A DNA stretch of 25,519 bases from Rachicladosporium sp. CCFEE 5018 (GCA_002077045.2 KZ111140.1:334509-360027); one strand, 5' to 3'; numbered from the stretch's first letter, positions 10,260-20,522 are shown. Numbers and translations: made by a program. The notes: generated by a model from the letters alone, not told the origin.

Positions 10260-13029
10260 AGCGGCGTGCGTGTAGCAGCCTCTCAAGAAATGTCGTCTCT
10301 ACACGAATGAGGTCCCTCAACTTCGCCGATCCAAGACAGGCTGAAACCGCAGTCGCCGAAGTTGGCTTGGACGCGATTCACGTCGTCGTGGCGTGCAGGC
10401 CAGACCTGTCTATTCCTACTCCACTGCTGTCGTATCTGCCTCCTGAGGCAGGTCGTCCAGGCTAAGTGACGAAGCTGTCACTGGAATGATGCGCCGTGCT
10501 GGGGAGGGTCCGGGTATATAGGCCAGTCGTGCGACAACGTCCTCCTGAGGACTGCGACACCTTTGTCGCACGCCAGCTGAGCGAGTGGATGGGCTCACAA
10601 GTAAGCCATTTGCTTAGAGTGGAAGACTATGCATGAACGATGTACGCGCAAAGTGCTGGTTTGGGACGGTCATTCGCTGCAGCGAGGCGTGAGACGTGCG
10701 AGTGCGGGTATGCCCGAGACGGATCTTGTCCACTCTCCTCGGAATAATAACAACATAGCCGCGAAAGCTGTCAAGTGACTACATATATGAATGCTACATT
10801 GCTAAGCATCGCGCCACATAGATCGATGGTCAGCCGATACGACGAGCAGCAGGAGAGGTTCGCTTGTGAAATTCCACGAAGTACACAGCTAAGTTTTGCT
10901 CTCATACTCGGCTTGCCTTTCCCAGACGCGACCATCACGATGGCCTGAGTGAGTTCTCAATTTGAAGAAGAATCACGCTTCCAATCGCTTGCCCGTAGGC
11001 AAAACCGCATAAGTCTCGTCGCTGGATGAGTCTCATGCACCCTCACCCAGAACTACCTGCTATATCCGGCATCTGCTTATCGACCGTTCGCAGCCATCGA
11101 AAACGGTGCGAGCATGGCGAAAGCAAGGCGATGCAACTTCTCCCCCGCCATCGCATTGTAGAGCCTCACATTGCACGTGACAGCATGGACTTGTCTCACC
11201 GGACTCCACTCCTTCTCCGAGGGCGACACATGCAGAGCGAGCGAAGCCGATGGAGGGGTGGAAGTGGCGCGAGGGGCAATATCGCGGACGCAAGTTGTGC
11301 TGCGGCGATAGCAGGTCTGAAGCGGATGCAGCGATACGGTACCTGCATTGTTGATGGCCTCTATCCCGACTCCCCACTGAAGGGTGGAGGGGCATTGCGC
11401 GTCTGGCCAAAATGCTTCCTACGCGGCCAAGACTGGCGAATTAATCCTTCTCGCGTCCCTAGCCATGGCTCGTATAGCTCGCGCTCTCTGTCACGTGTGA
11501 GTTTGTCACACATTCAACGGCTCAAACCCCATTACGAACAGACCAGTAACATCCTCGTTTCCAACTCGCGGAATCGAAATTCCAAAGGACCAAGGTCAAA
11601 GGACGAGACTCCCATTTGCGCACCCCCACCGCCTAGCAACTCCGAGAGCATGGCAAGTGGGGCCTGTCACCCCGGACGGCAGTCGAGATGACCAGAAGCC
11701 GTTTCGTGTGCCGTGCCGTGAGATCCAAATACAGTCGCAGTAGCAGACCGAACAATTACCGCTCATCAACTCCATCATTACACTACCCCTCTCATCACCC
11801 CGCTACACGACATCAGCCTGATATACGCTGCGTTCCAGCACGGCGGTAAGCGACGTTCCCATGTTGTAATGGCAAGGCAGTTGGTGCGCAGTGCGGTCAG
11901 AGAAGCGGTCGGAAACGCGCTATGGACTTTTCGATGGAAGTTCGATTGCAGTAGCGTTTGCTGTGGAGTTGCCAAGGGCGCTCTAGGGGAGCTGCCACCC
12001 GGCGCGCTAGTGGCACAGGAACAGGGAGTTGGGATGGGAGATCGTGGAAGCGATACGAGTCGAATCTGTTATGGTGATGATGGTATGCTGGTGTTTGCGC
12101 TCCTAACTACGTGTGCAGGATGTAGTCATCATTATCAGGAGCTCTCTAAGTGGGCTTTCATGGCGTGGCCAAATGCGATGTTGTCAACGCAAGGGAGGCT
12201 CAATTGATCACGGCCGGAGAATAGAAGGAGGGGCTGCTGCATGACGATTCAAAACGAGGCTGGATCGGGATTACGACCGCGGCGGGGGGCTCATCGGCGC
12301 CACGCGAGTCATCTTGCCTTCACCGCGTTTGATGAATGATGATGGTGAAGTGGATTGCCGAACCGATCATTGCCGTGGTATGCGGTGATGGAGTCGCATA
12401 CGTGTGTAGATAGGACGAGAATGCTGAAACCTCGAGAGGGCCAGATGCGAGGAGGCGCAACAGACAGGTAGCGTATGTACTGTAGTAAAGTAGGTAGCCA
12501 TCGAAGAACGGAGCAATCGCCGCCCGTGATTCTTGAAGAAATGACAACTGGACGAGTCAAAAGCGACGCGATGAAGGTGCAGCATGCGATTCGTTGCGCC
12601 GGCACGTACATGCACCATTGACGTTGTACGTGATGAAATAGAACAAATCGCAGCGTGTACCAATTGAAATAGTGTTGGCACCCCTGCGCGGACGCCGTCA
12701 CGAGGCTGTGGCTGGGCGGGCGTTGCTCCCACTTTGCGGGCGCCCTCTGTTTCCTTGCCCCTCGTTCACTCCCGTCACGACAAGCTCTCAGCACAATAGT
12801 CTGTCCATACGCGGTACCTCGCATACACGCATGGTCATCGTCTGAGCATCAGCATCTCGACGATATATTCGCATACTGCATATACTCTGCCCAGCGCTGC
12901 GCAGAGTAGCCATGCACTCCACGCCCACTCGCATCAACCTCATCGACATCGACAGTTGAACCGCGGAGAGCACGCCGGGTGCTTGGCTTGCGCATTTCAG
13001 GTTCATCAACATCGCAGCAGTGCGCCGAG
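10260..13029. promoter_or_regulatory. 2.8 kb gene-free region between divergent RasGEF and C2H2 factor genes
   Basis: The two flanking genes point away from each other, so this is their shared 5' territory. Frames of 100-220 codons occur (for example 11026-11691 plus, 12309-12824 minus), but they carry no motif, are rich in Arg, Ser and Cys, and conflict with each other. AGGGG/CCCCT pentamers occur at 11254, 11272, 11388, 11786, 11985, 12229 and 12758, which is near chance for this length. I see no repeat, tRNA or transposon. Long 5' regions with long leaders are common for fungal regulator genes. Confidence 0.5.
12912..12959 (+). promoter_or_regulatory. possible upstream ORF (or first exon) of the C2H2 factor gene
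   Basis: A 15-codon frame (MHSTPTRINLIDIDS, then TGA) begins 118 nt before the chosen ATG of the C2H2 gene. It could act as a translation-repressing upstream ORF if the leader includes it. Alternatively, splicing from GTTGAA at 12955 to TTTCAG at 13000 (46 nt) would join it in frame to the main protein; the donor is poor, so I prefer the uORF reading. Both are inference. Confidence 0.3.
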
Positions 13030-15510
13030 ATGGATGCTACAGCAGGCGCGATGGATGCGACGCCACTCGCCGTGTCGCCACCCTCTGCGAAAAGGGCGAA
13101 CATCATGAACGGGACCACACCAGACGGCAAGGAAAAGGAAAAGCGGTATAAGTGCCAATTCTGCAATCGCGCATTCAGTCGCTCGGAACACAGATCGCGA
13201 CACGATCGGTCGCATACAAAAGAGCGGCCGTTCAAATGCATGAAATGTCGATCTACATTCGTGCGCCGCGATCTGCTACTGCGGCACGATCGGACTGTGC
13301 ATGCGAAGGATGGCGGTGTACCACTGCAGTCCGATACGAAACGGCGCAATACTGGGAGCAAGTCGGCGCCGGATGAGAGTTCATCGAAATTGCCAGAGCT
13401 TGATGACGCCGCGCTTGAGCAGTTCGGCGACAGCAATGATCCGTTCGGAGTCGAGCAGGCTGCCATGTTGATGGCCAACTTCCAGCAGAAGGCCGCCATG
13501 TCTGGACAGGACGTCGCGAGCATCACAGCCGAGCCTCTAATATCGCCACATGGGCCGCAGATGCTGGAGCCGAGTATACCGTACCCGGGCTCGATGACTC
13601 TGCCTCAGATGCAGTGGGATCAAATGATGCCGCAGACTATCAGCCAGCCGAAGACATCCTCCATCACATCAAGTACAGACCCGTCGCACGACCTACTCAG
13701 CTTCTCGAATGGCGTGTCGCATTCCAACACCTTGCCGCCGCTCATGAATCGCGACCTGAACAACTCGAACGACGGTCTACCATCATTCAACTCATCTGCT
13801 ATGATGGGAGGCATGGGCACACCAGGCGCATTATCGCCGTTCCCCTCAATGATAGGCCCGGTATCGCCGGTCGATTATCGCAAGTCGCCTGGCCCTGCAC
13901 AGCCTTGCACTATGACAAAAGCACCGCAAGTCGAGACGGAGGACCAGATAAACCGCATCATGGATAACATTCGGCATTGCGACAGCGAAGGCGAGTTGAT
14001 CGACACGTTCCGCCTGCCAGTGTTGTCAGTGCTGAATCGGTATCTGTCGACTTACTTTAACCTGTTCCATCACCATCTGCCCTTCGTGCATCCGGCATCA
14101 TTTGATCCTGCAAAGATCTCGGCACCGCTGCTGTTGTCAGTACTCTCGATAGGCGCGCTGTACACGTTTGAGCAAGATCAGGCATACATGCTGCACATCG
14201 GCTCGAAAGTGCTGGTCACCCAATTTCTGCAGAAGAAGGAGAACTTCAGCTCAAGAAAGTGTCCACTGTGGATGATGCAAAGTTCATTGCTCAACATGAG
14301 CTTCGCAAGCTGGAGTGGCGATCCCAAAGGTCTCGAGTGGGCGTGTTCGATCAAGAGTCTGCTCGCAAATATGGTGGCCGGGAATCGCTACGAGTTGAAG
14401 CTGCGCACAGACTCGAGGGAAGGCCGCCTAGCCACGCATGAGGAGTGGATTGAGGATGAAGGGTGCCGACGGACGTACTTCGCAGTGTACATTTTCTTTG
14501 GCTTGCTGACAATGACGTATAATCACACGCCAGCAATCAGCTTCAACGAGTTCGATTCATTAGATCTGCCCTCCTCGGAATCACTCTGGAGCATGGAGCT
14601 GACCGACGAAGACAGCTGGCGGGAACTGCAAAGCGCCTCCCAGATCCTCACCTTCCGCCAAGCTCACGATGCCCTCTTCTCCGGCAACTCCGCTCGATAT
14701 AGCGCCTTCGGCACTCGCGTCATGATCAACGCAATACTCATGGAAGTCTGGTATCACAAGCGCTCCCCCGACGCCCTTCAAGACGTCGTCACAGAATACA
14801 AGCTCCGTCTCGCGCTGGAAACCTGGGAGTCCTCACTCGACCAATGTGAGCCAGAGACCGTTGTTGTCCAGCTCTCCGCACCGCACAAAGGTCATCCACT
14901 GATCTTCAACGCAATGGCCATGTACCGCAACTGCCAAGCCCGGCTACTCGTCGACCTGAAGACAGTCCAAGAAGCACTCCGCTACCACGACTCCTATGAA
15001 GTCGCTGCAGCCATGACAAACGCCAGAGACAAAGTCAAGCGCTCCCAAGAAATGCTCAAAGTCATACAATTCTGCTTCGACTGCATCGAAGTTGCGGCCC
15101 TCCAAGGCATCCGCTGGGTCGCTCGCACCTCAGCAACAAATTGGTCCATCGAACACCCCCTCTGCGGGCTGGATCTCATGATCATTTTGAGCCTCTGGCT
15201 TTGGCGCGTCGAGCATGACGACGAGCCTGCGAGCGATGAGGAGAAGAGCATGTATCAGAAGCTCCGCAATCTATTTGACGAAGACTCGATGGATCCATTC
15301 AGTCAGAAGCTGAGCAGCACTGTCGCGAGGCTCTGGGGCAGTATGATTGATGAAGTTGTGGTTTGGGGGATTACGAAGCTGATGGGGGAGAGCTTCAAGC
15401 TGCATAGTCAGGCTTTGGCGGGGTACGAGGACTCGCTTGTGGTGGAAGGAGCGAATGGCCTGCAGAATACTGTGGGAGTGCCGTTAGTGGCGGAGGTAGC
15501 TGCTTACTAG
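13030..15510 (+). CDS. C2H2 zinc-finger transcription factor with fungal-specific regulatory domain
   Basis: A single exon of 826 aa. Two C2H2 fingers lie near the N-terminus: C42-x2-C45-x12-H58-x3-H62 and C70-x2-C73-x12-H86-x4-H91, joined by the TKERPFKC-type linker seen in DNA-binding tandem fingers. A Ser/Pro/Met-rich region follows (about 100-300), then a fungal_trans-like middle domain from about residue 310 (YFNLFHHHLPFVHPASFDP, LLLSVLSIGALY) through about 740. This C2H2 plus fungal_trans architecture is that of the Klf1-like group; targets cannot be read from the sequence. It should act in the nucleus. ATG 13030 is the first in frame before the fingers; the frame extends upstream only through non-ATG codons. 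A second in-frame Met at residue 8 is possible. No intron is needed. Confidence 0.9.
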   Translation: MDATAGAMDATPLAVSPPSAKRANIMNGTTPDGKEKEKRYKCQFCNRAFSRSEHRSRHDRSHTKERPFKCMKCRSTFVRRDLLLRHDRTVHAKDGGVPLQSDTKRRNTGSKSAPDESSSKLPELDDAALEQFGDSNDPFGVEQAAMLMANFQQKAAMSGQDVASITAEPLISPHGPQMLEPSIPYPGSMTLPQMQWDQMMPQTISQPKTSSITSSTDPSHDLLSFSNGVSHSNTLPPLMNRDLNNSNDGLPSFNSSAMMGGMGTPGALSPFPSMIGPVSPVDYRKSPGPAQPCTMTKAPQVETEDQINRIMDNIRHCDSEGELIDTFRLPVLSVLNRYLSTYFNLFHHHLPFVHPASFDPAKISAPLLLSVLSIGALYTFEQDQAYMLHIGSKVLVTQFLQKKENFSSRKCPLWMMQSSLLNMSFASWSGDPKGLEWACSIKSLLANMVAGNRYELKLRTDSREGRLATHEEWIEDEGCRRTYFAVYIFFGLLTMTYNHTPAISFNEFDSLDLPSSESLWSMELTDEDSWRELQSASQILTFRQAHDALFSGNSARYSAFGTRVMINAILMEVWYHKRSPDALQDVVTEYKLRLALETWESSLDQCEPETVVVQLSAPHKGHPLIFNAMAMYRNCQARLLVDLKTVQEALRYHDSYEVAAAMTNARDKVKRSQEMLKVIQFCFDCIEVAALQGIRWVARTSATNWSIEHPLCGLDLMIILSLWLWRVEHDDEPASDEEKSMYQKLRNLFDEDSMDPFSQKLSSTVARLWGSMIDEVVVWGITKLMGESFKLHSQALAGYEDSLVVEGANGLQNTVGVPLVAEVAAY

Positions 15511-16227
15511 GGGTTGCTGGACCTTCGACGCAGGTCACTCTTCCGACACTTCTGGTGACTGGTGCTAAGGTGATGGGGTGCGGAAGACTCGCCACTCGAC
15601 AGGCTGGCAGGACCCCCTCATCGCGTGCAAGTGGGCGCGCTGTACTCGTGTTGCTTTTTTTGTGCAGTTGATACCATGTGCTTTTAGATGTTTTGAGCAT
15701 GCTTGGGATCTTTTGGGCGAGGCGTTGTTGGGAGGACGGGGTGCATAGCATGGTATTGACTGGCTGGACTGGAGTGCAAGAAGGGAGGATGGTGGAACAT
15801 AAGGAGGGTAAGAGGGAAGGGCAAACATGGTGGGAGGGTAGTGTAATATAGGTATGTGGTATCTGGCAGTACTAATCAGCTCGTTTCTATGCAAAGGTGA
15901 GTGGGTCTCGGTGTCTCATTTTGAACTTCACTTCAAGGACTTGGCGCACGTGATGCTAAGCGGTGGCTCCTGCCGTGGCGGAGAAATCGAAACATCGAAC
16001 ACAAAAAGTAGATCTCCAGCGAAGGTCACCGAGGCTTAAGCTAACACCACTGAGCTCCGACACCACTTTTCATTGGTAGCACGTACCGCAGAGTGCGTTT
16101 GCAGTTGCCACATAGAAGCGTAGTAGATCATCTGCTTTCGCAGCAAGCGACGCCGGGATTGCGTCGACACCCTCGCTGGCTTGTCGCCAGGGAACGATAG
16201 CTCGACTCCTTCCTCGCAGCATCGACC
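15511..16227. other. intergenic: C2H2 gene 3' flank and BTB copy 1 promoter
   Basis: About 720 bp. It contains a T-run near 15652-15660 that may belong to the 3' end of the C2H2 transcript, a CACGTG palindrome near 15948, and the ACTTCACTTC element listed separately. Minus-strand Pro-rich frames here (15395-15894) have no recognisable features. Confidence 0.4.
15925..15934 (+). promoter_or_regulatory. ACTTCACTTC element upstream of BTB copy 1
   Basis: An exact copy of the 10-bp element shared by the BTB array, 303 bp before the ATG of copy 1. It is the most distant of the four and lacks the GCCAT extension seen at copies 3 and 4. Function is unknown; it could be a transcription factor site or a leftover of the duplicated unit. 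Confidence 0.4.
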
Positions 16228-17003
16228 ATGCCTACACTCGAGAAGCCCACCGTGCAACGCGAGTAAGTGACAGCCCTCCTCGCCCATTCCCATGCGCAGC
16301 TGCTAGTCACCTTAGGCTTCACTACCAAAGAACATTCCAAGTCGCGGTCGGAGCTGCACCCGAGTCAAAGATCTACACACTGCACGAGGACATCTTCCTC
16401 CCTCGTTCGACCTTCCTTCGCGCAGCTCGGTCGCAGGACTGGGCGACTAGCGAGACCATCACCGATCTTACGGACGAGAAACCCATGGTCTTCGAGGCGT
16501 ACCTGCACTGCGTGTATCGCGATGAGGTGAATGCAAATTATAAGTCCAACGGCACACATCAGCCTCTCTTCGAGTTGTATGTGCTCGCTGACAAGCTCGG
16601 AGACGCCAAAACCGCAAACGTCATAATTGACGAGATCGTCGCTCGATCCGACGATATCGACATCTCTACTGCAAATGAAGCCCGATACGTCTACACCCAC
16701 AGCATCGCAGGGAGGCCATTGAGAAAGCTGCTCATCGACCTACTTGTCCACGAATGGAATGGAGAAGCTGGACGGTCCTTCCACTTCCCGAAGGCTCTAC
16801 TCCTCGACGTGATGAGAGAGTTTGCTAGGATCAAAATCAAATGTGCTGATGAGGCTGTGGGCACCGCATTCACAGTGACGCTACAAGAGCAGAACGATGG
16901 GAAGTATCATCAGCACGATGATGAGTATCCAGCAGCAAGTTGTCCAGGCGCTTGCGGCTACCCCGAAGATCAAGCTATGGAGGTTGAGGAGGATGAAGCT
17001 TGA
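16228..17003 (+). CDS. BTB/POZ-domain protein, array copy 1
   Basis: Exons 16228-16262 and 16316-17003, with a 53-nt intron (GTAAGT...CTTAG, phase 2), give 240 aa. The BTB/POZ fold covers about residues 18-125: FQVAVG, KIYTLHEDIFLPRSTFLRAA, VFEAYLHCVYRDEV and FELYVLADKLGD. Downstream is the family helix LRKLLIDLLVHEW. BTB domains mediate dimerisation and often act as Cullin-3 adaptors or chromatin factors; which applies here is not visible. Compared with the other array members the C-terminal Cys/His motif is degenerate (KYHQHDDEYP; first Cys, third His and last Cys not in place) and an acidic tail, MEVEEDEA, follows. The first exon encodes only MPTLEKPTVQR plus two bases, matching the exon pattern of its neighbours. 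It is the most divergent intact copy. Confidence 0.8.
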
Positions 17004-17616
17004 ATTCACCGACGGTCAACGACGATGGGGTATGGCAAGATCTGAGGAAGACGGTTCTCACGAGCATGGCAAGCTCCAGCTGTTATCTGGCTGATAGTGC
17101 TGAGCTTGTCTTGAGTATCATAAGATCGAACTATCGTTGGAAGCAGCCCGGCATGGTATGCTCATGTGGCGCTCCTCCTCCGCCGCAGATACGAGGTCAC
17201 GATTGAGGCATAAGCTATGGTATGAAGCGCAAGCAAGATTGTGATAGTGGCAGGTGATTGTTCCCTTCCGCTAGACTATCACCTCGTTCTTCCGTGCGTC
17301 CACGCACTACATCGTTCCGTATTCTGCCGCCTGCCGTCGGCCTGCACTCACGTTGAGCTGACATCACATCCTTGCCTGCATCGCACCTGCCTCAAGTCCA
17401 CTGGTCTTCGAGACTTCACTTCAGGCCAGCGTACGACTTCACTTTCTTTGGAATACTACATGCACTCGCCGCACTTCACGCTCTACGCTTACTTTCACAC
17501 AAAGCGCGCGGAGTCACGCGATGCAGCACCACCGCTAAAGACCATCGCTCGACTTGACAACCGCTTGACTTGATCACTGACTATAATTTGCAAGCACACC
17601 AACCATATTCTCGACC
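17004..17616. other. intergenic between BTB copies 1 and 2
   Basis: About 610 bp. The plus-strand frame 17241-17573 is Arg/His/Leu/Ser-rich with no motif and is treated as chance. The downstream half carries the ACTTCACTTC element and a near copy, and should be the promoter and leader of copy 2. Confidence 0.4.
17413..17445 (+). promoter_or_regulatory. ACTTCACTTC element and near copy upstream of BTB copy 2
   Basis: An exact ACTTCACTTC is at 17413-17422 and ACTTCACTTT is at 17436-17445, 204 and 181 bp before the ATG of copy 2. This is the only array member with a doubled element. Confidence 0.4.
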
Positions 17617-18381
17617 ATGGTTGACTCTACGCCAGCATCGGCCAAGCGGCGCAGGTGAGAAATTGCCCTATCAAACGGAGTGAGCCACAGCTGACTCAAC
17701 ACTCACAGGATCAACTTTGAGACTCAGAAGGCCTTCGAGGTACTAGTGGGCAGCGACGACGAACAGAAGAGCTACACAATCCTCGAAGATCTAGTCGTGC
17801 ATCGATCGAGCTTTCTCAAGAGTGCCAGATCTTCAGCATGGACTTCTGGCGCTAAAGCTGTCGATCTCACGGACGAGGACACCACAGTCTTCGAGGACTA
17901 TCTCCACTGCGTCGACTCTGGCGAGGTCGACGTTGCAAGCTGCGAGAATGGTTCGCCCGACTATTCACACCTGATCCGAGTGTACATCTTAGCAGATAAG
18001 CTGGGCGATCTGGCAGCTGCCAACCTCTGCATCGACCATTTGGTCGCGATGTGCCACGCAGCGTCAGAACTACCAAGCCTAGAGGACATTCGAATTGCGT
18101 ACTGCAACACCACTGCGGGCTCTAAACTTCGCAGTCTCATCATTGACTGGCATGTGCACGAGTGGGAAGGCGTGCCTCCGCCAGACGAACCAGATTTTGG
18201 ATTGTTCCCGCCGGACATGATATGCGATGTTCTGCGAGAAGCCCTACAGATCAAAAATGCGAGCAGTACTCGCCGAGTACAAGACGTCTTGTCGATAAAG
18301 GCGAAGGATCGACCAAAGTGCCATTATCATCAGCACAGCGACAGCCATCCTCCGTGCAGCACTCCAGAAAGCGAACAATAA
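17617..18381 (+). CDS. BTB/POZ-domain protein, array copy 2
   Basis: Exons 17617-17654 and 17709-18381, with a 54-nt intron (GTGAGA...CACAG, phase 2), give 236 aa. The N-terminus is short and basic (AKRRRI), a possible nuclear signal. The BTB/POZ region covers about 20-125: FEVLVGSDDEQKSYTILEDL, RSSFLKSARSSAW, FEDYLHCVDSGEVD and LIRVYILADKLGD. The family helix LRSLIIDWHVHEW follows. The C-terminal motif CHYHQHSDSHPPC fits C-x2-H-x-H-x3-H-x2-C, a plausible metal-binding site, and is followed by a short tail. Partners and function are unknown. Frame continuity across the intron gives an exact multiple of three. Confidence 0.85.
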
Positions 18382-18824
18382 CATGATCAAGTAGCGATCA
18401 AGGCTTGAGAGATTTGGATTCGATCGGAAAGAGCGCATTTGACAGACGGTCAAGTCGGTGGGCCGCAGATCGCAGCTTGACGCCTGTCCCTGCAATGCTG
18501 CATCCTCGAGATGCATGACTATGACTTTGGGGCGGCACAGAAACCCTGGCGACATGCCCGAAAACACAGACAGCCGGAAAGAAGAAGATAACAGGGCGAG
18601 TGGTGAAGCGGAGTCCTTGGATGAATCACTGTCCTACGTACCTTTTCCCCAAACCATCTCATTAAGTACTACCTCTCTCCATTGTATGACTTGACTTTGC
18701 CCCCCAAATGCATGCGAACTTTCACGGTCGACTCGTTGATGGTACTCGACTGAGCTGAGCACTTCCAACGTTGGTGGGACAGTGCAGCACCTTACCGTGT
18801 CAAAACAGCGGCATCCACGTGAAG
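18382..18824. other. intergenic between BTB copy 2 and the broken copy
   Basis: About 440 bp. I find no recognisable BTB N-terminal half or first exon for the broken copy, only a decayed promoter element (ACTTGACTTT at 18689-18698, two mismatches to the array element). Confidence 0.4.
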
Positions 18825-19254
18825 AAAGGAAAGGTCGAACTGAAGCACAAGGGCATGAAGTGCCGTTCCACGCTCTGATAAGCCTCTTCGTTCTCACTCA
18901 TCGTCTGATGGACTCTTCTAATGCAATAAAGGTCACCATATCATTGACGCCACGCGGATGGAACAGGAACGCCTGGAGAATTGGACATGAACACCCTTTA
19001 TCGCAACACTACCCCATGAAGTCCCCTCCGCAAGCTAGCAGTCGACTGGGCGCTGCACGAGTGGCCTGTAGAAGACAAGGACTATCCATGCGTATTTGCC
19101 CGTATAGATGCTCCGTGATGTCCTTCGCAAGTACAGCCGGATGAAGCCCCAACGTAACAGTTCCTTCGTTGGCGATTCGTTGAATCAGTCGTCTTTCAAG
19201 CGGGCGATGTGCCACTCTTATCAGCACAATGCGGAGCACCCGAGATGCGTGTAG
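18825..19254 (+). pseudogene. broken BTB-family copy (C-terminal half, two frameshifts)
   Basis: Three blocks of BTB-array similarity lie in three different reading frames. Block 1 (about 18830-18935): RTEAQGHEVPFHALISLF then VLTHRLMD, matching the LYVLTDRMMD part of copy 3. Block 2 (19026-19112): LRKLAVDWALHEWP then VEDKDYP, nearly identical to copy 4's LRKLAIDWALHEWP; it ends at a TGA. Block 3 (19108-19254): MLRDVLRKYSRMK ... CHSYQHNAEHPRC V, stop TAG, matching the C-terminal motif, with one His replaced by Tyr. The section between blocks 1 and 2 is shortened and unrecognisable, and the N-terminal BTB half and first exon are not detectable. The copy looks closest to copies 3 and 4 and is non-functional. 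Confidence 0.75.
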
Positions 19255-19527
19255 TCGACAGCTCCAGGAGATCCTGTGATGAATGTATTGGCAAAGAAAG
19301 GCTTCGCACGGCCACCATTACGAACGCATCACTGAACGGACGGTTGTGTGGGAGGCGACCATGCGATATCGTAGGTACCGTGGGTACTTCGCTACCCAGA
19401 GGTCCCAGATGCCTCGAGCAAAGTCCCACGCGGAGGCCTTCATAGTGAAGCAAGCATTTACGCTGATGTGAGATGCTCGATGAGAGCAGCAGTAGTCCGC
19501 TCATATCCCTCAGTCCACGATCGTTAT

Positions 19528-19544
19528 TGACTTCACTTCGCCAT
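19528..19544 (+). promoter_or_regulatory. TGACTTCACTTCGCCAT element upstream of BTB copy 3
   Basis: A 17-bp stretch identical to the one at 20994-21010 upstream of copy 4. Its ACTTCACTTC core is 172 bp before the ATG. Confidence 0.45.
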
Positions 19545-19563
19545 TTCGCGAATGTTCAATGCA

Positions 19564-19610
19564 TGGCCGATTCTGTGCAATCACATGTAATCAGCACATG
19601 TGATCGGCCA
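19564..19610. repeat. nested inverted repeat upstream of BTB copy 3
   Basis: Outer arms TGGCCGAT (19564-19571) and ATCGGCCA (19603-19610) are perfect. Inner arms ATCACATGT (19580-19588) and ACATGTGAT (19596-19604) are also perfect, with a 7-nt loop. The right arms overlap by two bases. It sits about 90-140 bp before the copy 3 ATG and could be a paired binding site or a hairpin in DNA or leader RNA. Confidence 0.6.
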
Positions 19611-19701
19611 ACTACATTCATATGATGAAAAGCTCATGACTGTCACCCAACACTGCCAATCTCAATTGCAATCACCCCTCGTATCAGAAGACGAGCACAC
19701 C

Positions 19702-20522
19702 ATGGCAGAGAGCACTCGACCTCTGAAGCGCCCAAGGTATGTAGCATGACCCCTTCCACAGAGATATGGTCTCAAGCTCTCAACGTCCTCGGCGCCGTGG
19801 AGCCTGCTTGATGGAGTGGACGAAGAGCTTCTGCAGCGTGATTGAGGATGCGTTGTGATACTAACGCTTGCAGGATCGAATACACAAGCACATTCGCTGT
19901 AGTCATCGGCACAACTCCCTCCAAGAAGACTTACACACTACCAAGCAAAACTTTCTCGGAGCGCTCCGGATTCCTCAAAGCCGCACTGTCATCGCGTTGG
20001 AGAGATGGGGACACGCCCATCGAAATGAACGATATGAAGCCGGCGACCTTCGAAGATTACATCCACTGTGTGACCTACGACGAGGTTGATATTGAATGCA
20101 CCCGTGAGAGCGATAGCATGCCCTGGTCGCAGCTTATCGACCTGTACGTACTCACCGATCGAATGATGGATCCCCAAACAGCCAACCTTGTGATGGACCA
20201 CATAATCAAGCTCAGTGTGAGTGCCGACGAGATGCTGCCCGGTTCGGACATGCGGCAGCTCTACCAAAAGACCGCTCCAGGTAGTCCACTTAGAAAGCTC
20301 GCGCTTGAATGGGCCCTTCACGAATGGCAGGAGGAGGAGGAGGAGGATGACAAGCCTGGGCCCTTACCCTTGGAGATGTTGACGGAGCTTTTCCGTGAAT
20401 ATCGTCGTCTCAAGAAAGGCAATGGGAAGAAGAACATCGAGAAAGTCCTCTTTGTGCGTGCTGATAGGCGCCAGAAGTGCTACTTCCATCAGCACAACGA
20501 CGACCATCCGAAGTGCAAGTAA
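19702..20522 (+). CDS. BTB/POZ-domain protein, array copy 3
   Basis: Exons 19702-19736 and 19874-20522, with a 137-nt intron (GTATGT...TGCAG, phase 2), give 227 aa. The basic N-terminus LKRPRR may be a nuclear signal. BTB/POZ region about 15-125: FAVVIGTTPSKKTYTLPSKT, RSGFLKAALSSRWRDGD, FEDYIHCVTYDEVDIEC and LIDLYVLTDRMMD. Then LRKLALEWALHEW, a poly-Glu stretch (QEEEEEDD, from a GAG/GAT repeat near 20328-20350), LTELFREYRRLKK, and the C-terminal motif CYFHQHNDDHPKC followed by Lys and stop. It is the cleanest full-length member and a good reference for the array. Closest relative in the window is copy 4. Confidence 0.87.

Larger units (their letters stand above)
19255..19701. other. intergenic: BTB copy 3 promoter
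   Basis: About 450 bp after the broken copy. It holds the ACTTCACTTC element and a nested inverted repeat (both listed separately). Short overlapping frames at 19209-19504 on both strands show no motif. Confidence 0.45.

Noticed and set aside
11026..11691. 221-codon plus-strand frame in the large intergenic region
   Set aside because: Begins with ATG, but composition (Arg, Ser, His, Cys, scattered Pro) looks random, there is no motif, and a frame overlaps it on the other strand.
11254..12762. Seven AGGGG/CCCCT pentamers as a stress-response (STRE) cluster
   Set aside because: About five or six would be expected by chance on both strands of 2.8 kb, so this is not clear enrichment.
12309..12824. 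171-codon minus-strand frame
   Set aside because: Two further frames overlap it on the same strand, no domain or signal is visible, and it lies in the presumed promoter of the C2H2 gene.
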